64,000 nt of DNA from DATKAS01 sp963773315 (lineage in GTDB: Bacteria > Actinomycetota > Acidimicrobiia > Acidimicrobiales > DATKAS01): NCBI GenBank assembly GCA_963773315.1, contig CAVZAF010000002.1:558001-622000 (forward strand). The letters run 5' to 3'. Below, piece by piece: positions 56,297 to 64,000 of the stretch (its first letter is position 1; each line of letters opens with the position of its first letter). Position numbers and translations under genes: made by a program. The notes below the pieces were generated by a model, which was given only the letters and a program-made list of their open reading frames with translations, searched no databases and was not told the origin of the DNA.

Positions 56297-57844
56297 CTAC
56301 TGCACCCCCAGGAGTCCGTACTGCATGGCGTACATCGCGGCCCCGGCCCGATTCGAAACGCCGAGCTTGCTGTAGACGCGCTCGATGTGGTTGCCCACCG
56401 TCTTCGGGCTGATCCCCAGGTCGCGCGCGATGGCCTTGTTGGGAAGTCCCCGAGCCAAGAGGGCGAGCACCTCGTTCTCTCGCGCGGTCAGTCCGGCCGG
56501 TCCTCCCGCACGCGCGCGGCTCGCGCGGTGCCCGGCTGCGGTGAGCACGGCGTCGGTGGCCACGGGATCGAATCGTCCCGCGGCGACGTCGGCCTGCATC
56601 GCGCGCGCGGCGGATGCTTCGCTGAGCGGTTCCCGGTAGGGACGCGCTTGCCGCATCGCGCTGTAGGCGTCGGCGGCCGCGAGGATCCGGGCGCTGGACG
56701 AGAGCATCGTCCCGCCGACACCGCGGTGGTAGCCGGAGCCGTCCATCCGCTCGTGGTGCGTCGCCGCCACCCGGCCGACGCGTCGCAACGGGTCGGGTCG
56801 GTCGAAGATCCGCTCCACGTAGTAGACGTGCAGCCGCGCCTTCTCCGCCTCGTTCGCGGTCAATGGTCCGGGCTTGGACCAGATGGTCGCCGGCACCCCG
56901 AAGCGACCCACGTCGTGCACGAGCGCGGCGCGGTAGGCAAGGCGGGCTTCGGCCGCGGGCATCTGCATCTGCTCCGTGGCACCTCGAACCAGGTCCGCCG
57001 TCGCGCGGGCATGACCCGCGAAGAACGAGCACCGAAGGTCGCAGAAGTCGCCGATCGCGCCGAGTGCCGCATCGAGCTCGTCGTCGCTCAACGGGCCGCG
57101 TTCGGCCGGTTCGATGGCCAGCACCTCGTCGACGGTGTCTCGATCGAGCTGGTCGAACAGCGACTCGGGATCGGTCGACACGAGCCTGGCAATCTCGGGA
57201 TCGAAGTGGGTGCCGCTGCGGGAGTGGACGACGTCGACCGCGGCCTCGGGACCGCCCGTCCGGTGGAACACCTCGCAGGTCTCGGCCACGTGCGAGATGC
57301 GTGCCGCGAGGGACACCTCAGCGCCCGAGAGATCTCTGGGGACGCCCCGGCCGTCCCAGCGCGCATAGGCCTGCTCGATGCCCGCCCGCACATCGTCGTC
57401 GAGCCCCAGGCGGTTGGCGAGGACGCCGGCTGCCGAGCAGTGGGCCGCCATCTGCTGGACCAGCTGGCGACCTCCGGTCGCCATGAGCGCCGCGGCCTGG
57501 CGGGCTCGGTTGAACGCCGACGTGCCAGCCCCGGCGCGCCGCAACATGAAGACCATCGCGGGGAAGCCGGCCAGATCCACTTCGAGGGCGTCGGCTCGGA
57601 AGTCGATGTCGTCGCCGAAGAGGAGCGCGGCCTCGTTCCCGAAGATCGGGCAGCCCACGTAGGTGAGGACGCTGACGTCGTAGAGGGTGGCGAGCGCTTT
57701 GGCGTCGAGGCCCAAGCGGTTGCCGAGGCGCATGCCGATCAGTGCCGAGCGGAGCATGTGCTCAGGCGGCTGTCCGAAGCCGAGGTCGGTGGCAAGGGAC
57801 AGCGAGACGAGGAGATCGGAGAGCCGGACGCCCGAGTCCGCCAT
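56297..57844 (-). CDS. HD-type phosphohydrolase fused to a LuxR-type HTH
   Basis: A 515-residue regulator. Residues ~120-200 hold a degenerate HD-like region (AYARWDGRGVPRDLSGAEVS). The second half has a clear HD: YRAALVHDVGRFGVPATIW, followed by ATHHERMDGSGYHRGVGGTM, close to the HD-GYP signature except that GYP is GYH. The C-terminus is a LuxR HTH, GLTARENEVLALLARGLPNK, AIARDLGISPKTVGNHIER. HD-GYP domains cleave cyclic-di-GMP; here a nucleotide-sensing transcription factor is suggested. ATG 57844 chosen. Divergent from DUF4242-DsrE over 129 bases, which probably contains its target promoter. Confidence 0.85.
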   Translation of the reverse strand: MADSGVRLSDLLVSLSLATDLGFGQPPEHMLRSALIGMRLGNRLGLDAKALATLYDVSVLTYVGCPIFGNEAALLFGDDIDFRADALEVDLAGFPAMVFMLRRAGAGTSAFNRARQAAALMATGGRQLVQQMAAHCSAAGVLANRLGLDDDVRAGIEQAYARWDGRGVPRDLSGAEVSLAARISHVAETCEVFHRTGGPEAAVDVVHSRSGTHFDPEIARLVSTDPESLFDQLDRDTVDEVLAIEPAERGPLSDDELDAALGAIGDFCDLRCSFFAGHARATADLVRGATEQMQMPAAEARLAYRAALVHDVGRFGVPATIWSKPGPLTANEAEKARLHVYYVERIFDRPDPLRRVGRVAATHHERMDGSGYHRGVGGTMLSSSARILAAADAYSAMRQARPYREPLSEASAARAMQADVAAGRFDPVATDAVLTAAGHRASRARAGGPAGLTARENEVLALLARGLPNKAIARDLGISPKTVGNHIERVYSKLGVSNRAGAAMYAMQYGLLGVQ

Positions 57845-57973
57845 GAGCGGGGATCGTACCGGCGTCCCCACGCGGGTCCGCAGCCATGGGGTGAATGCCT
57901 CATCCCAGCCGAGCCGCGTGTTCGTACGTTTCGTCTCGAGCAAGCAACGCCTCATGCAGAACGGAGAAACCAA

Positions 57974-58255
57974 ATGCCCAAGTACGTCATCGAGCGCACA
58001 GTTCCCGCCGCCGGTCACATGGATGCGGCCGCACTCGCTGCGATCGCGGAGAAGTCCAACGAGGTGCTGCGCGGCCTCGGACCCGACATCCAGTGGCTCC
58101 ACAGCTACGTCTCCGACGACAAGATCACCTGCGTCTACATCGCCGCCAACGCGGACCTCGTCCGCGAGCATGGGCGGTGCGGCGGGTTCCCCGTCGACGA
58201 GGTGCTCGAGGTCCGCACGGTCATCGACCCCACCACCGCGGAGGTGGTTCGATGA
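57974..58255 (+). CDS. DUF4242 family protein
   Basis: A 93-residue protein: MPKYVIERTVPAAGHMD, WLHSYVSDDKITCVYIAANA and REHGRCGGFPVDEVLEVRTV. DUF4242 (nickel-binding-like ferredoxin-fold) proteins commonly start MPKYVIER and carry the EHGRxxGFP motif; role unproven, possibly metal or small-molecule binding. GGAGAAACCAA upstream is a good ribosome-binding site. Its stop overlaps the DsrE start (ATGA). Confidence 0.9.
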   Translation: MPKYVIERTVPAAGHMDAAALAAIAEKSNEVLRGLGPDIQWLHSYVSDDKITCVYIAANADLVREHGRCGGFPVDEVLEVRTVIDPTTAEVVR

Positions 58256-58611
58256 GCAAGGCGGCCATCTCCCTCGCCACTGGATTGGAAGATCCGGAGA
58301 AGGTCACCGTCGCCATGCTGTTCGCCGTCGGCGCCGCCGAGTCGGGGCGGAGCACGCTCACGTTCCTCACCAAAGAAGCGGTTCGGCTCGCCATCGATGG
58401 CGTCGCTGTCGGGGTCGCGTGCGAAGGCTGCCCGTCGATCCCCGACCTGATGAAGCGCTACGAGGCTGCGGGCGGCGAATTCCTCACCTGCCCGCTGTGC
58501 TTCAACGCCAAGGCGCTGGACGAGGCGGCGCTGCTGCCCAACGCTCGGCTCGGCGGCACCGTCCCGCTGTGGGAGTGGATCGGCGACGGCGCGACCACCT
58601 TCAGCTTCTGA
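58252..58611 (+). CDS. DsrE-family protein
   Basis: A 119-residue DsrE/TusD-like sulfur-carrier fold: KVTVAMLFAVGAAESGRSTL, then AIDGVAVGVACEGCPSIPDL with two Cys spaced three apart, and EFLTCPLCFNAKALDEAALL (CxxC). Three or four cysteines point to persulfide or redox function. Translationally coupled to DUF4242 and followed 12 bases later by a truncated flavoprotein. Confidence 0.9.
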   Translation: MSKAAISLATGLEDPEKVTVAMLFAVGAAESGRSTLTFLTKEAVRLAIDGVAVGVACEGCPSIPDLMKRYEAAGGEFLTCPLCFNAKALDEAALLPNARLGGTVPLWEWIGDGATTFSF

Positions 58612-58623
58612 TCAGGAGTGGTG

Positions 58624-58830
58624 ATGCGTTCGTTGGACACCGACTACCTGGTGGTGGGCGCCGGCGCGATGGGGATGGCCTTCACCGACGCGCTGATCGA
58701 CCACGCCGACGTGCACGTGACGCTGGTCGACCGGCGTCACGTCGCCGGAGGTCACTGGAACGACGCCTACCCGTTCGTCCAGCTGCATCAGGCGTCGGTG
58801 TTCTACGGCGTTGCCTCGACAGCTCGCCTG
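58624..58830 (+). pseudogene. Truncated FAD/NAD(P)-binding protein
   Basis: The first ~68 residues are a good dinucleotide-binding domain: DYLVVGAGAMGMAFTDALID (GxGxxG) and VTLVDRRHVAGGHWNDAYPF, then VQLHQASVFYGVAST. After this the expected rest of a ~400-residue flavoprotein is missing; the frame stays open to 58977 with no family-like sequence and meets the converging SDR. A deletion or rearrangement after ~58830 is likely. The intact form would follow DUF4242-DsrE as a third partner. Confidence 0.7.
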
Positions 58831-58919
58831 GCAGCACACGCCGACGCGGGGCTCGCGCGCCTCGCAGTCCTGGCCCACGAACCGCTCGACGAAACGTCTC
58901 GCATCGCGAGGCTCGGTGC

Positions 58920-59771
58920 TCAGCCGGGACCCAGGGTCGCAGCCGGTGGGTTCTCCGCCGCAAGGATGGCTCGGTAGCGGGGCTCCAGGCTCTTCACCAT
59001 CTCCATGTCCGTGAAGACCCAAAAGCGGTCGTTCACGACTGCATCGTGGACGAGGTCCGCGACCTTCGCAGGTGGCATGCCGCTCTTCAGCTGGTCGAGC
59101 ACGAACGCGCGGATGAGCTCGTCCCTCGGGTCCTCTGGCCGCTCCTCGAGCGCCCGGGGCGCTGCCCACTCCGGGCGGTTCCGGTCGGCTGAGCCGATGT
59201 CGGTGGCGACCCACCCGGGGCACAAGCACGACACTCCCAACGTCGAGCCTTCCATCCTCAGCTGTTGGAAGAGCCCCTCGGTGATCGCGACCACGCCCCA
59301 CTTGCTGGCCGAGTACGCGCTGTGGCCGGGGAAGTGGCCCGCCATGGAGGCGGTGTTGACGATGTGGCCGTCGCCGTGCTCGAGGAGATGTGGGAGGAAC
59401 GATTGGTGCCCGTGGATGACGCCCCACAGGTTCACGCCGATGACCCATCGCCAGTCGTTGAGGTCCACGCTCCCGCGGCTCATGCCACCGGCGACTCCTG
59501 CGTTGTTGCACACGAGGTTCACCCGACCGAAGTGCTCGAGCGCGGCGTCGCGCAGCCTGTCGACGGCTTCGGCGTCGGACACGTCCGTGGGCACCGCGAT
59601 GACGTCGACGCCACGGCTCTTCACGCTCTCGGTCGCCTCGTCGAGGCGCGGCACTTCCACGTCCGCGAGCACGATGTTCATCCCAGCGTCTGCGAAGCGC
59701 TCGGCGAACGCGCGCCCCATGCCGCTCGCCGCGCCGGTGATGACAGCGGTCTTTCCCGCGAGATCCTTCAT
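58920..59771 (-). CDS. SDR-family oxidoreductase
   Basis: A 283-residue, intact classical SDR. KTAVITGAASGMGRAFAERF (TGxxxGxG), NLVCNNAGVAGGM (NNAG), VNTASMAGHFPGHSAYSASK with catalytic Ser, Tyr and Lys, and CPGWVATDIG after the active site. ADVE after the second strand (LADVEVPRL) favours NAD. Substrate unknown. Its 3' end overlaps the region where the truncated flavoprotein frame runs out, consistent with a rearrangement there. Confidence 0.93.
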   Translation of the reverse strand: MKDLAGKTAVITGAASGMGRAFAERFADAGMNIVLADVEVPRLDEATESVKSRGVDVIAVPTDVSDAEAVDRLRDAALEHFGRVNLVCNNAGVAGGMSRGSVDLNDWRWVIGVNLWGVIHGHQSFLPHLLEHGDGHIVNTASMAGHFPGHSAYSASKWGVVAITEGLFQQLRMEGSTLGVSCLCPGWVATDIGSADRNRPEWAAPRALEERPEDPRDELIRAFVLDQLKSGMPPAKVADLVHDAVVNDRFWVFTDMEMVKSLEPRYRAILAAENPPAATLGPG

Positions 59772-59846
59772 CACCGCAGCCTCTCATCCGCTCGTCGCGA
59801 CAAGCGAACGCGGGCCGGCCGGGATCGCGGCATCATTCGACAGGTG

Positions 59847-60008
59847 ATGACCGGTGGTCGGCAGAAGAGCGTCGTCTTGATCCTCGCCCGCGAGCTCGCG
59901 AGCAACATCGCTACTCCGATGCTCGTGATCGACGAGGTCGGGACGATCGTCTGCTTCAACGAGCCGGCCGAGAGAGTTCTGGGCGCGACGTTCGCGTCGG
60001 TCGGCGAG
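59847..60008 (+). pseudogene. N-terminal fragment of a PAS-containing signalling protein
   Basis: About 54 residues resemble the start of PAS-cyclase or PAS-regulator proteins: LILARELASNIATPMLVIDE, then TIVCFNEPAERVLGATFASV. The match ends abruptly at ~60008, where the sequence switches to an aldo/keto reductase piece on the other strand. No downstream part is found. A remnant. Confidence 0.6.
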
Positions 60009-60009
60009 G

Positions 60010-60119
60010 TGACAGCAAGGGCAGCTCGTTCACCACGTCCGGCCCGTAGAACTGGGCGGTGTCGATGTGGTTCACGCCACGGTCAACCGCCTCGCGCAGC
60101 ACGTTCCAGCACTCGGCCC
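60010..60119 (-). pseudogene. Aldo/keto reductase fragment A
   Basis: A ~35-residue piece, AECWNVLREAVDRGVNHIDT followed by AQFYGPDVVNELP, matches the second strand and helix of aldo/keto reductases (the DTAxxYG motif with catalytic Asp and Tyr). Nothing before or after it fits the family. Fragment only. Confidence 0.7.
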
Positions 60120-60146
60120 GCCGACACAGGTCCAAGGAGCGCGTGG

Positions 60147-60166
60147 CGGTATCGGATCTGATACCG
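60147..60166. promoter_or_regulatory. 20-bp palindrome, operator-like
   Basis: CGGTATCGGATCTGATACCG: two 7-bp arms (CGGTATC/GATACCG) and an inner GATC; only one base pair of the 20 is not symmetrical. Its size and symmetry suit a TetR- or GntR-type operator. No intact regulator gene is adjacent; it sits in gene debris. Confidence 0.4.
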
Positions 60167-60532
60167 TCGGGGACCGTGAGGCCGGATGTTTCGCCACTGC
60201 GTGGGCTCGCGCCAAGGCGGGGCTGTCGTTTCCGGGAGGCCGAACGTGCGAGCATCTCGCCGCAACGTTGGCGGCTACGAGGCCGGACGGGTCGTGCGCG
60301 GGTCGACACACTCGATCGATCTTCCGAGCAGCTGGGTACGCGGCGGACATCGACGTGGCCGGCGACCCGAGCCATCGTCGCTGGGGCGAGGCCAAGGGCG
60401 AGGATCGACCGGCAGACGCTCGAGTTGGCGGCGATCTGCCGAGCGGGCATTCGCGGCGTCTGTTGTTCCCCGCTTCCAGATCAGGGATCGGCAGAGTCGA
60501 AGGGCTCGGACCGCCCGAGAAGACGGCGCATC

Positions 60533-60760
60533 CAAGTCGAACTTCGGGCGCATCCTGGCAACCGACTTCGCCGCCCACAACAAGCTGCTCATCTCGACGA
60601 AAGCCGGGTACGACATGTGGCCGGGTCCGTACGGGGACTCGGATCGCGCAAGTACCTGCTCGCGTCACTCGATCAATCACTCACCCGAATGGGTCTCGAC
60701 TACGTCGACATCTTCTACTCCCACCGCGTCGACCCCGACACCGCGAAGTGGAAGAAGATC
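60533..60760 (+). pseudogene. Aldo/keto reductase fragment B
   Basis: A piece of a YghZ-type aldo/keto reductase on the plus strand: FGRILATDFAAHNKLLISTK, AGYDMWPGPYGD, then, in another frame, SRKYLLASLDQSLTRMGLDY and VDIFYSHRVDPDT. This covers the third and fourth barrel strands; catalytic Lys (STKAGYDMWPG) is present. A frame break at ~60645 and absent ends make it non-functional. Neighbouring stretches 60170-60530 and 60780-61030 show no recognisable gene. Confidence 0.7.
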
Positions 60761-61035
60761 AGCGCCCGCGGTCGCGACGGCAGTCACGCAGGGCAAGGCC
60801 GAGGACGACAGGATCTCCTCGTCTCCTGTCACTCGGCCGCGCCACGTAGTGGCGGTGATCAGGCGTCGGGCGACTGAGAGCCGATGGGCATTGCCTGAGA
60901 TCGATCTCGTTTGTGAGCCGATCCATATCATCTCGCCTCATGTCGTACGTCGCTGATCCTGCTCGGTACGAATCGATGACCTACCGCCGCTGTGGTCGTC
61001 GGCTGCATCCGCGTTCGCCGCGGTACGCGCTGTAG

Positions 61036-61545
61036 GCTGCGGAGCAGGGTGACACGGTTGCGGTGTCGGGAGCGGCCGGCGGGGTCGGCACGGCGGTCGT
61101 CCAGCTTTCTGCGAACGACAGGGCGCGACCGTGCTGGGCATCGAGCGACAGTCACATCACGACTGGCTGCCGCGCATGGAGCGATCCCGTCTCCTACGGC
61201 GACGGGCTCGCCGAGCGTCTTCGGCGCTGCCGCGCCGAACGGCATCGACGCCTTCATCGACCTGTTCGGTCCGCAGTACGTGCAGCTCGCGGTCGATCTC
61301 GGAATCGCGAAGGACCGCATCGAGACCATCATCTCGCGGGAGAAGGCCCAAGAGCTCGGTACCAAAGCAGAGGGAAGCTCGGACGCTTCTACGACCGACG
61401 TCTTGTCGCAGATGGCCGATCTCGTCGCGTCAGGACAGATCGAGATCCCAATCGCCGCGACGTGACAAGCTCGAAGACGTACGCGACGCCTTCGCCGAGC
61501 TCGAGAAGCGGCACACGCACGGCAAGATCGTCCTGATCCCCGACA
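61036..61545 (+). pseudogene. Remnant of an NADP-dependent quinone/zinc-binding oxidoreductase
   Basis: C-terminal half of a medium-chain reductase. GDTVAVSGAAGGVGTAVVQL is the NADP loop; then in shifted frames VSYGDGLAERL, APNGIDAFIDLFGPQYVQLA, KDRIETIISREKAQELGTKA and the end DVRDAFAELEKRHTHGKIVL. At least three frame breaks are needed, and the N-terminal ~140 residues are missing, so this is decay rather than a single read error. Confidence 0.75.
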
Positions 61546-61620
61546 CGTTCTCACGCGGGCACGTGTGTTCGGCCCCGCCTGCTGCGGGCTCAGACCCGAC
61601 GTCGATGGAAGGTTGGGACG

Positions 61621-63065
61621 TCAGCGGACTGCTTTGTCGTCGACTGGTCGCGGCGAGGATCCCAATGCCTTCGTGACCCAGGCGACGATCGTGAAGACTG
61701 CCGCCCCGACCGCGACGCCAATGACGACGTCGCCTGTCAGCGTGACCGTGATGCCGCCGGCCGTGATCCCAATGACGAATGCGAGGACACGAGCAGTAGC
61801 AGGACGGCTCGACCTGCGTGCGCTGGCCGTGCTGCCCTCGCCATTGTCCAGTGATGACTGCCGGGCGACCTCAGCGACTGGTCGATCGCGATGAGGCTGT
61901 GACTGCGGCCAGACCTCGCGCAGCTTGAGTGTCGGCCCGTTGTGCAGGACGGCCGCGGCGTAGACCCGTCCGCCGAACACGACAAGCCCCGCGATCGCCC
62001 CGAGGGTCAGCATCGCGGCGAGCATCGGCTCCCACCACGTGGCAGCTCCCATGGCGATGCGAGCGGGCATGGCGATCGGCGCGGTGAGCGGAAGCCACGC
62101 GATGACGCGGGCCCAGGTGGTGTCGGGGCTACCGATGGCTGCGAATGAGGCGAAGTACACGAGAACGAGGATGACGCTGATGGGCCCGGAGACGCTCTGC
62201 GCGTCTTCGGGTCGTGACGCGAGCGAGCCGAGCGCGCCGAACACGGTCGCGTAGAGGGCGTAGCCAAGCACGAACCAGAGCACCGCCCAGATGAGGACGC
62301 CGCCCCGCACGGCAGGCAGGTTCACGTCGTTGATCGTGGTGGCAGCGATGAGCGCGGCGAGTGCGGTGACGGCGACCTGGCCGAGGCCGAGCAGCCCGAT
62401 GCCGGCGATCTTGCCGGCCAGAAGGCTGCGGGCGGGGATCCGGGCGAGGAGGACCTCGACGACGCGGCTGGACTTCTCTTCGATGACGCCGTTGAGGACC
62501 ATGGCGCCGTACGTCGCGATGGTCATGAAGAGCAGGACGGTCATGATGAACGCGGCCGTCTCGTCGTCGGGGCTGCGGCCCGCGACGTGGCCGAGCTCGA
62601 CGTTTGTGATGGCGACGGGGGCGAGAAGGTCGGCGAGCTGGTTTGTGGTGATGCCGGCCGCGCTGGCCCGCTCTTCGACCGCGCTGAACTGGATGGCGGC
62701 AGTCACGACGGCTTTGAGCTGCTCGTCCGCTCGTCGCTGCCATTCGAGTCTGCTGTTGTCGACGATGAGGATGTCGATCTTGCCGTCGCGGACGGCTTGT
62801 TCTCCCTCAGCGAGGTTTGCGTAGTGGTGAACGCGCGTCTTCGTGCCGACCGCGTTGCCTTGGCTGGTGATCGCCGCGCTGAGCGTGGCGGGCGTGGTGC
62901 CGACGAGCCCGATGTCCTTCGTCTTGCTGGTCTCGATCAGGCTGGGGAGCGCGATCGCGGCGACGACGGCGACGATCATGATCACAAGGGAGACCAGGAA
63001 GGCGCGGGAGCGGCTGCGTTCCCGCAGCTCGCGTTTGGTGACGAGCCATCCTTGCCGAAGGCCGT

Positions 63066-63069
<4 letters not shown>
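61621..63069 (-). CDS. ABC-2 type transporter permease (NatB-like)
   Basis: A 482-residue membrane protein. The first helix is AFLVSLVIMIVAVVAAIALP, followed by a ~150-residue extracytoplasmic loop, then a cluster of five helices from TAAFIMTVLLFMTIATYGAM to LTLGAIAGLVVFGGRVYAAA. EEKSSRVVEVLLARI is the signature of NatB/CcmB-type permeases. A further pair of helices after a Ser/Arg linker (VLAFVIGITAGGITVTL and VAVGAAVFTIVAWV) is an extension. The start overlaps the ATPase stop (ATGA). NatAB exports sodium in Bacillus; here the cargo is unknown. Confidence 0.9.
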
Positions 63070-63953
<884 letters not shown>

Positions 63954-64000
63954 CACCGTCGCTCCCTGGGTGGCCGCCGCTCACGGTGTGGTCGCGGAGC

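Overview
The window is high-GC, densely coded bacterial DNA that looks actinobacterial, most likely Acidimicrobiia-like (class inferred, not proven). The evidence is the order mazG-eno-ftsB-DUF501-ppx, which is typical of Actinobacteria, plus a UPF0182 membrane protein, a DivIVA protein and a mycothiol-type LmbE/PIG-L deacetylase. Many genes are short-spaced or joined by ATGA, GTGA, TTGA or TAGTG overlaps.

Layout. 0-3.8 kb: end of a PpiC-type foldase, a tetrapyrrole-methylase/MazG protein, eno and ftsB. 3.8-16.9 kb: a molybdenum hydroxylase ('form II' CO-dehydrogenase-like) cluster with two CoxL, CoxS, CoxM, CoxD, CoxE, XdhC/CoxI, MocA and CoxG, plus an SDR, an acyl-CoA dehydrogenase and a DUF1707 protein. 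16.9-18.3 kb: DUF501 and ppx, the rest of the split housekeeping cluster. 18.5-33.8 kb: aminotransferase, acetyltransferase, enoyl-CoA hydratase, a repeat-bearing DivIVA chimera, UPF0182, a zinc-ribbon protein, esterases, HNH protein, methyltransferase and a phosphoesterase lipoprotein. 33.9-35.5 kb: initiator tRNA whose 3' half and terminator are duplicated 1,410 bp away, enclosing one gene of unknown function. 35.5-36.4 kb: an HTH/DUF2975 pair behind an AT-rich operator-like palindrome.

36.5-44.8 kb: a TPP enzyme, an amidohydrolase, and an operon of flavin oxidase, SDR, glucuronate isomerase and a LarA-like protein. 44.9-50.9 kb: a class III cyclase, then a six-gene operon of phytanoyl-CoA-type dioxygenase, flavin monooxygenase, ferredoxin, P450, GFA and DUF2200. 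51-59.8 kb: small P-loop proteins, LmbE/PIG-L deacetylase, dienelactone hydrolase, alcohol dehydrogenase, an HD/LuxR regulator divergent from a DUF4242-DsrE pair, and an SDR. 59.8-61.6 kb: gene debris. 61.6-63.95 kb: a NatA/NatB-type ABC exporter.

Sequence quality is a central caveat. I count about 40 single-base reading-frame breaks in otherwise well-conserved genes between 1 and 50 kb, roughly four fifths of them net insertions. In each case I checked by hand, changing one base restores the protein. Genes from about 50 to 59.8 kb show none. This looks like uncorrected insertion-rich long-read error rather than mass pseudogenisation. Several apparent gene fusions (eno-ftsB, DUF1707-mocA, aminotransferase-GNAT, uxaC-larA, zinc-ribbon-27592) are explained the same way: one extra base hides a stop codon that overlaps the next start. 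Frame-broken genes are therefore given as one CDS each, with the break position stated.
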